From Aquitalea magnusonii (GTDB lineage: Bacteria > Pseudomonadota > Gammaproteobacteria > Burkholderiales > Chromobacteriaceae), in NCBI RefSeq assembly GCF_002217795.2, contig NZ_AP018823.1, forward strand, positions 3,224,001-3,288,000: 64,000 nucleotides of DNA. The letters are read 5' to 3'. Below the pieces are notes generated by a model. That model saw only the letters and a list, made by a program, of their open reading frames with translations. It made no database searches and was not told where the DNA came from. Shown here in pieces: positions 56,097 through 64,000 of this stretch. The translations under genes and the position numbers were made by a program. How positions within the stretch are numbered: the stretch's first letter is position 1; every line of letters begins with the position of its first letter.

Positions 56097-57341
56097 ATGT
56101 TCCAACACGTGAAGGTGGCCATCTCCGGCGCCCAGATCCTGTTCGTCGCTTTTGGCGCACTGGTTCTGGTTCCGCTGCTGACCGGCCTCAACCCGGCCAT
56201 GGCCTTGCTTGGCGCCGGCATCGGCACCTTGCTGTTCCAACTGTGTACCGGTCGTCAGGTGCCCATTTTCCTGGGCAGTTCCTTTGCCTTTATCGGCCCC
56301 ATCATCTACTCCATGCATACCTGGGGTCAGGGTGCCACCATGTTCGGCCTGTTTGCCGCCGGTTTCATGTACTTCGTGTTTGCCGCCATCGTGCGCTGGC
56401 GCGGCATGGAGCTGGTGAACAAGCTGCTGCCGCCGGTGGTGATTGGCCCGGTCATCATGATCATCGGTCTGTCGGTAGCCACCGCCGCATCCGGCATGGC
56501 CATGGGCCAGGCTGGCGGCAAGCAGATCATGCCGTATGAAACCTCCATGCTGCTGGCCGCCATTTCGCTGGCCACTACCGTCATCGTGTCCATCTACGCC
56601 CGTGGCATGTTCAAGCTGGTGCCGATTCTGGCTGGCGTCACCGTGGGCTATATCGCCGCCGCCTTCATGGGCGTGGTGGATTTTGCCAAGCTGGCCAATG
56701 CACCGTGGTTTGCCGCGCCGGTCTTCCACAGCCCCGAGGTCAACTGGTCTGCCGCGCTATTCATGCTGCCGGTCGCCATTGCCCCGTCCATCGAACACAT
56801 CGGCGGCGTGATGGCCATTGGCGGCGTGACCGGCAAGGACTTCACCAAGACACCGGGCCTGCATCGCACCCTGATGGGTGATGGCCTGGGCGTGTGCGTG
56901 GCCGGCCTGATCGGCGGCCCGCCGGTGACTACCTACGCCGAAGTGACCGGCGCCGTGATGATTACCCGCAACTTCAACCCGGTGACCATGACCTGGGCTG
57001 CCGTGTTTGCCATCTGCATGGCGTTCTTCGGCAAGTTCAATGCCCTGCTGCAATCCATCCCGATGCCGGTAATGGGCGGCATCATGGTGCTGCTGTTCGG
57101 CACCATCGCTTCCATCGGCCTGAAAACGCTGATTGAAGCCAAGGTAGACCTGATGCAGCCGCGCAATCTGGTGATCATCTCGGTAGTGCTGACTGCCGGT
57201 ATCGGTGGCCTGACACTGAAACTGGGCGGTCTGGAACTGGCCGGCGTGGGCCTGTGCTCGATTCTGGCCATGGCGCTGAACCTGATTCTGCCCAAATCCT
57301 CGGCCAGCCATGACGGCATTGTCGAAGGGCAGGACATCTAA
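56097..57341 (+). CDS. uraA: Uracil permease (NCS2 family)
   Basis: 414-residue inner-membrane uracil:H+ symporter. About 14 hydrophobic segments, with the NCS2 signatures GSSFAFIGP, AIAPSIEHIGGVMAIGGVTG (substrate glutamate) and the QNxG-like PVMGGIMVLLFGTIASIGL. It works together with upp, which traps imported uracil as UMP. It has a strong terminator. Confidence 0.94.
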   Translation: MFQHVKVAISGAQILFVAFGALVLVPLLTGLNPAMALLGAGIGTLLFQLCTGRQVPIFLGSSFAFIGPIIYSMHTWGQGATMFGLFAAGFMYFVFAAIVRWRGMELVNKLLPPVVIGPVIMIIGLSVATAASGMAMGQAGGKQIMPYETSMLLAAISLATTVIVSIYARGMFKLVPILAGVTVGYIAAAFMGVVDFAKLANAPWFAAPVFHSPEVNWSAALFMLPVAIAPSIEHIGGVMAIGGVTGKDFTKTPGLHRTLMGDGLGVCVAGLIGGPPVTTYAEVTGAVMITRNFNPVTMTWAAVFAICMAFFGKFNALLQSIPMPVMGGIMVLLFGTIASIGLKTLIEAKVDLMQPRNLVIISVVLTAGIGGLTLKLGGLELAGVGLCSILAMALNLILPKSSASHDGIVEGQDI

Positions 57342-57383
57342 GTACTTGATCAAGGCGATCGGACACGACTGCCTGAGAAAGAC

Positions 57384-57409
57384 AAAAGCGCGGGCTATCC
57401 GCGCTTTTT
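57384..57409 (+). terminator. Terminator of uraA
   Basis: Nine-bp stem AAAGCGCGG/CCGCGCTTT, loop GCTAT, followed by Ts. Confidence 0.9.
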
Positions 57410-57587
57410 CTTTATATAAATCAGACAGGTCGCAATATTACCGCTTGATGTCCGGATCATGAACGACAGCTTGCCGGGCAGATTGGATAATGTTGACACT
57501 CTGTTGAAGTTTCTTCAGGGCTTGCCGTGCATCAGCAAGCCACTGCCGTCAGGGGCAGACAGCAAACTCCTTTGTTGTGTAATTGAA

Positions 57588-57617
57588 AACGCCATCTTGC
57601 GATGGCGTTATTTTTTT
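57588..57617. terminator. Bidirectional terminator downstream of the GNAT pair
   Basis: Nine-bp stem AACGCCATC/GATGGCGTT, loop TTGC. It lies 10 bp past the stop of the minus-strand GNAT gene; on the plus strand it ends in seven Ts. The 57410-57587 stretch shows no convincing gene. Confidence 0.78.
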
Positions 57618-57626
57618 GTCCTGCGT

Positions 57627-58145
57627 CTAGACCGCGCCATGCATCGGTAAGGGGCGCAGTCTTGCCATTTTCAATACATCTTCATAGCGTCCATTGCGCA
57701 AGGCATACGCGCGCAAACAGGCTTCTTCGACAAAACCGTATTTGCGATACAAGCCCAGCGCAGCGGCATTATCGCTAAATACCATCAGTTCCACCCGGTG
57801 CAGGCCCAGCCAGTTATCGGCCAGGTCCAGCATGGCCTGCAGCAAGGCAGAACCCACGCCCTGTCCCTGCCATTCGCGCTGCACCGCCATGCCCAGGCTG
57901 GCACCGTGCGCCAGTCTGGGCGCACATTCCCGCCACAGTGAACCATGGGCAAGCACCTGCCCTTCGGCTGTTTCCAGCAATAGCGCATGGTGCAGCGGGT
58001 CGTTACCTGCCAGCCGCTGTTGCCATAGCTGCATGGATGGATAAGGAAGCTGCAGGGTATTGCCGTAACAGAGCGGATCGCTCATCAGCGCGCGCAGTGC
58101 CGCGGCATCTGCCGGACCGGGTTTGCGAATGCGAAACTGGCTCAT
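57627..58145 (-). CDS. GNAT-family N-acetyltransferase (copy 1 of tandem pair)
   Basis: 172-residue GNAT enzyme with the acetyl-CoA loop motif EWQGQGVGSALLQAMLDLAD (about 90-110) and a C-terminal LYRKYGFVEEA. Clearly paralogous to the next gene; the stretches EWQG.GVG.AL.QA.L.L.DNWLGL and LY...GF..E align. The start overlaps the stop of its paralogue (ATGA). Substrate unknown. Confidence 0.9.
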   Translation of the reverse strand: MSQFRIRKPGPADAAALRALMSDPLCYGNTLQLPYPSMQLWQQRLAGNDPLHHALLLETAEGQVLAHGSLWRECAPRLAHGASLGMAVQREWQGQGVGSALLQAMLDLADNWLGLHRVELMVFSDNAAALGLYRKYGFVEEACLRAYALRNGRYEDVLKMARLRPLPMHGAV

Positions 58146-58654
58146 GCCTGCCCTCCTGCCGGCCAGTGCAGCCGTGCCATCACCACGCTGTCCACATAGC
58201 GCCCGTCTTGCAGGATGTCCTGCCGCACCACGCCTTCATGCTGAAAGCCAAAGCGCTCGTACAGCGCAATGGCGCGCTGGTTGTCCTGCTGGGCCATCAG
58301 TTGCAGCCGGATCAGCCCCAGCCAGTTGTCGGACAGCTCCAGCAAGGCTTGCATCAGTGCGCGCCCCACGCCCTTGCCTTGCCATTCGTCACGGACCAGC
58401 AGGAACAGGTCGGCCACATGGCGGCAACGCGCCTGCGGCAGGATGGTGAGCCCGGCGCTGGCAATCACTTCGTCGGCAGCATCACAAGCCACCAGCCAGT
58501 GACAGGATGGGGATAGCTGTTGCAGCTTGTGCTGCCAGTCGGCGGCCGACTGATAGGGCTGCTGCGAGGTATGGCGTACCACGCCGGGGGCGGATTGCAG
58601 CCGCGCCATGGCGGCGGCGTCTTCCGGCTCGATGCGGCGGATATGAAAACTCAT
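58142..58654 (-). CDS. GNAT-family N-acetyltransferase (copy 2 of tandem pair)
   Basis: 170-residue GNAT enzyme with EWQGKGVGRALMQALLELSD and YERFGFQHEG, upstream in the same two-gene operon. The sequences have diverged in the N-terminal substrate half far more than in the acetyl-CoA half, so the two probably have different acceptors. Substrate unknown. Confidence 0.9.
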   Translation of the reverse strand: MSFHIRRIEPEDAAAMARLQSAPGVVRHTSQQPYQSAADWQHKLQQLSPSCHWLVACDAADEVIASAGLTILPQARCRHVADLFLLVRDEWQGKGVGRALMQALLELSDNWLGLIRLQLMAQQDNQRAIALYERFGFQHEGVVRQDILQDGRYVDSVVMARLHWPAGGQA

Positions 58655-58742
58655 GCGCGATTGCTCCCTTACAGCCAGTTACAGACAGTCAATCTGCCAT
58701 CATGACAAACAGCAGCAGGGTGTTACAAGCCAGCTGATCAAA

Positions 58743-58773
58743 CAAAAGCCCCGTTCCATGATGGAAACGGGGC
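58743..58773 (-). terminator. Terminator of the D-lactate dehydrogenase gene
   Basis: Stem GCCCCGTTTCCAT/ATGG-AACGGGGC on the minus strand with one bulge, followed by TTTTGTTTG, 25 bp after the stop. Confidence 0.85.
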
Positions 58774-58797
58774 GATTGATCGTCATGCGCACAGGGT

Positions 58798-61626
58798 TCA
58801 GCGACTGCGGCAGGCCTTGTCCACCAGATACATCAGGCTTTGATAAGGGATGCCGGAGTTGGCCGACAGGCCAATCTCACAAGTAACGCTATTGGAGAAG
58901 CCGCTGCCGCAGTCCTTCACCTGTGCCTTGAGGCCGGTGAGCGCACTGCTGTTGAGTTCCGGATGACTGAAGCCCTTGTCACCGGCAAAGCCGCAGCAGG
59001 TAATGCCTTGCGGCTCGACCACCTTACTGGCGCAGCGTTTGGCCAGGGCATTGAGCATGGCGGGCTGGCCGGTCTTGCGCATGGAGCACACCACGTGCAA
59101 GGCCACGCTTTCTGACTGCGGGGTGAAAGCCAGATATTCGGCAGCCACCTCGTGTACGAAGCGGGTGACGTCATACACGTGCAGACGCTTGTCCTGCAGC
59201 CCTTCCAGCATGCTGGCGGTACACACGCCATTGTCCACAATCACCGGCCAGCGGCCATTGTCGCTGGCCTGCAGCAAGGCCACTTCCAGTTCGGACAGCT
59301 TGCTGGCGGCGGCATCCACTGCCCCCTTGGACTTGAACGGCGTACCACAGCACAGGCCATCCATCTGCTGCGGGTAAAGAATCTGATAACCGGCCTTGCC
59401 CAGCACCGAGGCCACCACCTCGTTCAGCGGCCGTTGATCCGGCTGCGCCTTGGCCGGGGCAAAAGTGCGTGTCAGGCAGGATGGCAGGTACACCACCTTG
59501 CGTTCGCCCGGTTTGCCGCCATCCAGCCGCAGCTTGCTGGCAGCGCGCGGGAAGTATGGCGTCCAGTAGGGAATACGTCGCCCCACTACCCGGCGCAGGC
59601 TGCGCATCAGCACCCCGGTAGCGGCATTGCCGGCCACGCTTTGCACGGTTTGCAGCGCACGCAAGCCAAGGCGCGCACCCGCAGTGGCGGTGCCGTAGTG
59701 GCTGGCCAGGGTATTGGCCAGCGCCCTGCCGGTATCGCTCAGATTCTGCTGCCGCAACTGGCTGGTGAGCGCGCCGGTGTTGATGCCTACCGGGCAGGCG
59801 GATTCGCACAAGCCACAGGTGGTACAGGTTTCATCCCCGGCAAACTGGTAACTCTCACGCAATGCATCCAGCCGCGACGGGTCCTTGCCGCTTTGCTCAA
59901 GCGCAGCCATTTCGCGGTTGGCGACAATGCGCTGGCGCGGTGTCAGGGTGATGGCGCGGCTGGGGCACATCACCTCGCAGAAGCCGCACTCGATGCACTT
60001 GTCGATCAGCGTATTGGCGGTGGGAATCGGCTTCAGGTTGCGGATATGCAGCAGCTTGTCGTGGGTGATGATCACATCCGGGTTCAGGATGCCATCCGGG
60101 TCGAACAGGGCTTTGAGCTCCTGCATGATGCGGTAGGCAGCCGCGCCCCACTCCATCTCGACAAACGGTGCCATATTGCGGCCGGTGCCATGCTCGGCCT
60201 TGACCGCACCTTCGTATTCCACCGCCACCAGTTTGCACACATCCTCGATAAAGGCTTCGTAGCGCTTGATTTCGGCATCGCCGGAGAAATTGGGCGTGAA
60301 CACGAAGTGCAAATTCCCCTCCAGCGCATGGCCGAAGATGATGGCTTCGTCGTAATGGTACTGGCGGAACAAGGCCTGCAGCTTGAGCGTGCCTTCGGCC
60401 AGATGTTCGATGGGGAATACCACGTCTTCGATGATGACGGTGGTTTCCGCCGCCCGCATGGCGCCCACACTGGGGAACATGCCCTTGCGGATATTCCACA
60501 AGCGGGTGTATTCCTCGGCCACATCGGTAAAGCGGATGCCGGACAGATTGGGAATGGCCGCGATATAAGCGCAGATGGCGTCGATCTGCGCAGCCAGTGC
60601 CACGGCATCACGGGCACGGGTTTCAATCAGGATGGCGGCAGCCTCGTCGCCCAGCGTCTTCAGTTCGGCCGGCACCCCGGCCTTGTTTTCCACCGAGCGC
60701 AGGCTGGCGCGGTCCAGCAACTCGGCCGAGGACACCACGTCCTTGTGCTGGGCCAGCAACTGGATGGCATCGCAGGCGTCCTTGATGGTGGGGTACAGCA
60801 CCAGCGCCGATGCCTTGTTGGGCAGCTCTTCCACCGTGTGGTAGGTGGCTTCCGACACAAAGGCCAGCGTGCCTTCGCTGCCCACGATCAGGTGCAGCAG
60901 CATGTCCAGCGGATCGGCAAAATCCACCAGCGCATTCAGGCTGTAGCCGGTGGTGTTCTTCATCTTGTACTTGCGGCGGATACGCGCTTCCAGCTCGCCA
61001 TCGGCACGGATACGTGCGGCCAGAGCCGCCAGTCCGGTCAGCAGGCCGGCATGGGACTGGCGGAAAGCCGCCACGCTGGCGGCATCGCCGGTATCCAGCA
61101 CCGTGCCGTCAGCCAGCACCAGCCGCAGGCTCTTGATGGTCTGGTAAGTGTTTTGCGCCGTACCACAGCACATGCCGCTGGAGTTGTTGCTGACAATGCC
61201 ACCTATCATTGCCGAGTTGATGGTGGCCGGGTCCGGTCCAATCTTGCGGCCAAACGGCAACAGTGCAGCATTGGCCGCCGCACCGATCACCCCCGGTTGC
61301 AGGCGGATGGCACGCCCTTCATCCAGCACCTGCAAGTCTTTCCAGCCATGATTGGCCACCACCAGAATGGAATCGCTCACCGCCTGGCCGGATAGAGAGG
61401 TCCCCGCAGCCCGGAAGGTGACCGGCAATTTCAATGCCGCAGCCTGTGCCAGCACCGCCTGCACTTCGGCCTCGGTATGTGTCTGGATGACGATTTTCGG
61501 CACCAACCGGTAACAGGACGCATCCGTCCCGTAGGCCAGGGTGGACAGCGGGTCGGTAAATACACGTTTGGCGTCAATGACGTCGACAATGGCTTGATGA
61601 AACAGCCGGTAAGCACCTTGCAGCAT
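58798..61626 (-). CDS. FAD/Fe-S D-lactate dehydrogenase (Dld-II type)
   Basis: 942-residue membrane-associated oxidoreductase transferring electrons from D-lactate (or a similar 2-hydroxyacid) to quinone. Domain order: FAD-binding PCMH domain (about 35-215, with VTFRAAGTSLSGQAVSDSIL), FAD-oxidase C-terminal domain (to about 500), two 4Fe-4S motifs (CIECGFCEVMCP near 545, CTTCGLCESACP near 600), then two CCG modules (CCGTPF near 756, CCGFAGDKG near 877). This layout matches the long Dld-II enzymes of Neisseria and Pseudomonas. The start at 61626 with GGAGAGA is chosen; the frame runs 150 bp further and overlaps the divergent gene. Confidence 0.9.
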   Translation of the reverse strand: MLQGAYRLFHQAIVDVIDAKRVFTDPLSTLAYGTDASCYRLVPKIVIQTHTEAEVQAVLAQAAALKLPVTFRAAGTSLSGQAVSDSILVVANHGWKDLQVLDEGRAIRLQPGVIGAAANAALLPFGRKIGPDPATINSAMIGGIVSNNSSGMCCGTAQNTYQTIKSLRLVLADGTVLDTGDAASVAAFRQSHAGLLTGLAALAARIRADGELEARIRRKYKMKNTTGYSLNALVDFADPLDMLLHLIVGSEGTLAFVSEATYHTVEELPNKASALVLYPTIKDACDAIQLLAQHKDVVSSAELLDRASLRSVENKAGVPAELKTLGDEAAAILIETRARDAVALAAQIDAICAYIAAIPNLSGIRFTDVAEEYTRLWNIRKGMFPSVGAMRAAETTVIIEDVVFPIEHLAEGTLKLQALFRQYHYDEAIIFGHALEGNLHFVFTPNFSGDAEIKRYEAFIEDVCKLVAVEYEGAVKAEHGTGRNMAPFVEMEWGAAAYRIMQELKALFDPDGILNPDVIITHDKLLHIRNLKPIPTANTLIDKCIECGFCEVMCPSRAITLTPRQRIVANREMAALEQSGKDPSRLDALRESYQFAGDETCTTCGLCESACPVGINTGALTSQLRQQNLSDTGRALANTLASHYGTATAGARLGLRALQTVQSVAGNAATGVLMRSLRRVVGRRIPYWTPYFPRAASKLRLDGGKPGERKVVYLPSCLTRTFAPAKAQPDQRPLNEVVASVLGKAGYQILYPQQMDGLCCGTPFKSKGAVDAAASKLSELEVALLQASDNGRWPVIVDNGVCTASMLEGLQDKRLHVYDVTRFVHEVAAEYLAFTPQSESVALHVVCSMRKTGQPAMLNALAKRCASKVVEPQGITCCGFAGDKGFSHPELNSSALTGLKAQVKDCGSGFSNSVTCEIGLSANSGIPYQSLMYLVDKACRSR

Positions 61627-61807
61627 GAACTCTCTCCGCGGCGCGGGCAGCTGCTCTGTGTCGGCTTGCCACGCCAGGTTGCGCACGTTGCCTGCTTGCA
61701 GAACTGCAATGGCAGGCAGACGGTCCCAAGAATGTTGAAGCGGCATAGTGCCACATCTGGCTTTTCTGCCCATCAAGGGATTACCCTGTCAGCCAGAAGG
61801 ATTACCG

Positions 61808-62386
61808 ATGAAAAACACAGAAAGGGACAGCAATATGCTGATGCAGATTGATCAGGCCACCCTGCTGGTGGTGGATATCCAGGACAAGCTGTTACCGGCG
61901 GTGGATCATGCCGACGCCATGCTGGCTGCCAGCCTGTGGCTGGTGGGTGTGGCACACGACACCGGCCTGCCCATCGTGTTTTCCGAACAATATCCACGCG
62001 GCCTGGGCCATACCGAAGCCAGCTTGCTGGCACAGGCCCCCCAAGCCACCGTGGTGGAGAAGCTACATTTTTCCTGCGTGGCCGCCGACTGCCTGCCCGA
62101 CAGCCTGCTGGCGCGCAAACAGGTGATTGTCTGCGGCATGGAAACCCATGTCTGCGTATTGCAAACCGTGCTGCAACTGCTGGCACAGGGCAAGCAGGTA
62201 TTCGTGGTGGCCGATGCGGTGGCCAGCCGGCGCGACAGTGACAAGCAATTGGGCTTGCAGCGCATGCAGGCAGCGGGCGCGGTATTGGTGAGTCGGGAAA
62301 TGGTGCTGTTTGAAATGCTGGGCGCGGCTGGCAGCGAACTATTCAAGGCCATGAGCAAGAAATATCTGACGGGTGTGCAGCCATAA
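61808..62386 (+). CDS. Isochorismatase-family cysteine hydrolase
   Basis: About 192 residues with the family triad visible: the aspartate in LLVVDIQDKL, the lysine in TVVEKLHFSC and the cysteine in GMETHVCVLQTVL. Members include nicotinamidases, isochorismatases and hydrolases of unknown substrate; this one lacks the extra metal motif of PncA, so an uncharacterised YcaC-like role is likelier. The start is ATG 61808 (AGAAGGA upstream) or ATG 61835 (AAGGGAC upstream). Divergent from the D-lactate dehydrogenase gene. Confidence 0.85.
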   Translation: MKNTERDSNMLMQIDQATLLVVDIQDKLLPAVDHADAMLAASLWLVGVAHDTGLPIVFSEQYPRGLGHTEASLLAQAPQATVVEKLHFSCVAADCLPDSLLARKQVIVCGMETHVCVLQTVLQLLAQGKQVFVVADAVASRRDSDKQLGLQRMQAAGAVLVSREMVLFEMLGAAGSELFKAMSKKYLTGVQP

Positions 62387-62538
62387 ACCATTCATGACCA
62401 GGACAAGCAGCAGGATTAAGCAGATTGCCAGACCCAAAGGGCAGCTTGTCAGTCCTTATCTCTTGCACAGATAATTTCCAGAACGCAGGTTTTGCTGGAT
62501 CTGCAGTTTTAAAACCATTCATCCGGTAGCACCTTCCA

Positions 62539-62567
62539 GGCTTGTCACTGCAATAGCAGGCAAAACC
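62539..62567 (+). promoter_or_regulatory. RAT antiterminator site 1
   Basis: 29-nt sequence with the BglG/LicT ribonucleic-antiterminator layout (GGCTTGTCACTGC, then GCAGGCAAAACC). Its last six bases are the first bases of the terminator stem at 62562, so the two structures exclude each other. It precedes the antiterminator gene itself. Confidence 0.88.
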
Positions 62568-62602
62568 TGATCCACGATTTCAGTTGTGGATCAGGTTTTT
62601 GT
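62562..62602 (+). terminator. Conditional terminator before bglG
   Basis: Perfect 14-bp stem AAAACCTGATCCAC/GTGGATCAGGTTTT with a 10-nt loop and T-rich 3' end. It overlaps RAT site 1. Confidence 0.9.
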
Positions 62603-62618
62603 TTTTGGAGCCGCACCA

Positions 62619-63455
62619 ATGCGTATCTACAAGATACTGAATAACAATGCAGTCATTGTCCGTAATGCACAACAGCAAGAACAAGTTGTCATGGGATGCG
62701 GACTGGGTTTTCAAAAGCGTCCTGGAGACTTTCTGGACAAAGCTTGCGTTGAAAAAATATTCTCATTGCAAGAGCCAGGCTTGCAAGCACTACTCAGCGA
62801 ACTATTACAACGTATTCCAACAGAGATCATCACCGCCAGTGATCATGTGATTTGCCTGGCACGACTAAAACTTCCGTCCTTGCATGACCGTATCTACCTG
62901 ACTCTAGTTGATCATTTCCATTTTGCCATCGAACGCCGTCGCCAAGGGATAGCCATCAGCAATCTCATGCTGTGGGATATTCAGCAACTATATCCCTGTG
63001 AATATGATATAGGCTTGGAGTCATTGAAACTGATCGCACAGGAGCTGGATTGCCAACTACCCATTGATGAAGCTGGTTTCATTGCACTGCATCTGGCTAA
63101 TGCGCAGCTGACTGGAAACATGCAAATCACCAATCAGATCAGCCTGCTCATGCAGGAAATACTGCAAATTGTGCGCTTAAAAATGCATATCAGACTGGAT
63201 GAAAACACACTGGCCTTCCATCGCTTTGTCACTCATCTTAAATTTCTCGCTCAACGACTGCTCAGCAAACAAAGCCTGCCAACGGGAGATATGGCATTAC
63301 AGGAAATGGTGCAAAATTGTTACCCACAGGCATGGAACTGCGCCATGGTAATTAGCAAGCATATCGAAGCCCACAAACACCCCAAATTAAGCGATGCAGA
63401 AATCATGTACCTTGGCTTGCATATCAATCGGCTGCATGACAGGCAAGCCAAATAA
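62619..63455 (+). CDS. BglG/LicT-family transcriptional antiterminator
   Basis: 278-residue RNA-binding antiterminator controlling the beta-glucoside PTS gene downstream. The N-terminal CAT RNA-binding domain (MRIYKILNNNAVIVRNAQQQ, MGCGLGFQKRPGD) is followed by PRD1 (about 65-170, with YLTLVDHFHFAIERRRQG) and PRD2 (about 175-278), whose histidines (HLANAQ, HRFVTHLKFLAQRLL, LGLHINRL) are targets of PTS phosphorylation. GGAG precedes the ATG at 62619. RAT/terminator switches before it and after it imply autoregulation plus control of the permease gene. Confidence 0.94.
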   Translation: MRIYKILNNNAVIVRNAQQQEQVVMGCGLGFQKRPGDFLDKACVEKIFSLQEPGLQALLSELLQRIPTEIITASDHVICLARLKLPSLHDRIYLTLVDHFHFAIERRRQGIAISNLMLWDIQQLYPCEYDIGLESLKLIAQELDCQLPIDEAGFIALHLANAQLTGNMQITNQISLLMQEILQIVRLKMHIRLDENTLAFHRFVTHLKFLAQRLLSKQSLPTGDMALQEMVQNCYPQAWNCAMVISKHIEAHKHPKLSDAEIMYLGLHINRLHDRQAK

Positions 63456-63556
63456 CAGCCATATTCAACACCACAATACCGCACCACCTTTATTAAATTA
63501 ATCTGCAGCAAAATGAAACCAAGATGGTTGAATAATTCAAGCGCTTACTCTTGATA

Positions 63557-63585
63557 GGATTGTTATCGCAATTGCGAGCAAAACC
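63557..63585 (+). promoter_or_regulatory. RAT antiterminator site 2
   Basis: GGATTGTTATCGC followed by GCGAGCAAAACC, 29 nt, same layout as site 1 with compensating changes in the lower stem (GCAATTGC against GCAATAGC-type). It overlaps the terminator starting at 63580. Confidence 0.88.
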
Positions 63586-63628
63586 TGAAATCGCTCTCCG
63601 CCAGGAAAGCTGACTTCAGGTTTTTTTT
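63580..63628 (+). terminator. Conditional terminator before the PTS gene
   Basis: Stem AAAACCTGAA/TTCAGGTTTT (63580-63589 with 63615-63624), ending in eight Ts. Its 5' arm is shared with RAT site 2. Confidence 0.88.
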
Positions 63629-63650
63629 AATTTAATCACACAAGGAATAA

Positions 63651-64000
<350 letters not shown>

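Noticed and set aside
57410..57617. Possible small RNA between two plus-strand terminator hairpins
   Set aside because: The second hairpin is explained as the terminator of the minus-strand GNAT genes, and no -10/-35 pair with good spacing was found.
57459..57650. 63-codon plus-strand ORF after uraA
   Set aside because: It runs through a strong terminator (57588-57617) into the GNAT gene, has no Shine-Dalgarno and no recognisable sequence.

Overview
The window looks like chromosomal DNA of a Neisseriales beta-proteobacterium, most likely Chromobacteriaceae (a relative of Chromobacterium, Aquitalea or Vogesella). This is inferred from an OmpA-family protein that closely resembles neisserial RmpM, from a ribF-ileS-lspA-ispH operon without fkpB, from the DUF934/sulfite reductase/APS reductase/CysB cluster and from high-GC codon use. 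It is mostly housekeeping sequence. I saw no rRNA, tRNA, CRISPR array, transposase or integrase.

Layout. 1-4.6 kb: the glyoxylate-to-glycerate operon gcl-hyi-garR, with an IclR-type repressor and a 31-bp perfect palindrome between them; the 5' end of iclR appears frameshifted. 4.7-10.8 kb: ribF-ileS-lspA-ispH and an RmpM-like protein. 11-15 kb: assimilatory sulfate reduction (DUF934, sulfite reductase, APS reductase) with a divergent CysB-type regulator. 15-27 kb: an SDR reductase, the ABC-F protein YbiT, dapA-bamC, a repeat-rich small lipoprotein, a ribosomal oxygenase, slyD, mgtE-prmC, aroE-mtgA and a rhodanese. 27-33 kb: a nitrogen block, with glnA behind a sigma-54/NtrC promoter, then ntrB-ntrC; a BLUF blue-light sensor lies between them. 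33-39.7 kb: metR/metE, sixA, lrgAB and ubiCA.

39.7-42.5 kb is the accessory island. A BRO-N/antirepressor-like gene, preceded by a translationally coupled 39-codon leader ORF, sits between two directly repeated composite modules. Each module is built from short elements named here alpha, beta and gamma, in the order alpha-gamma, beta, alpha-gamma. The elements hold hairpins, and one alpha hairpin keeps its pairing although both arms have changed. This is the best candidate for something undescribed.

42.5-47.1 kb: a six-gene operon (hda, HAD phosphatase, DUF815 ATPase, DMT transporter, Nudix-ThiE fusion, small membrane protein). 47.4-53.5 kb: purM, purN, a DUF3108 protein, an RsmB-like methyltransferase, a ClC channel and a monothiol glutaredoxin. 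53.7-62.4 kb: a degenerate EAL protein, upp-hypothetical-uraA (uracil salvage), two tandem GNAT acetyltransferases, an FAD/Fe-S D-lactate dehydrogenase and an isochorismatase-like hydrolase. 62.5-64 kb: a BglG/LicT antiterminator and the start of its PTS beta-glucoside permease. Each is preceded by a RAT/terminator switch, so the system should regulate itself; the permease runs off the right edge.
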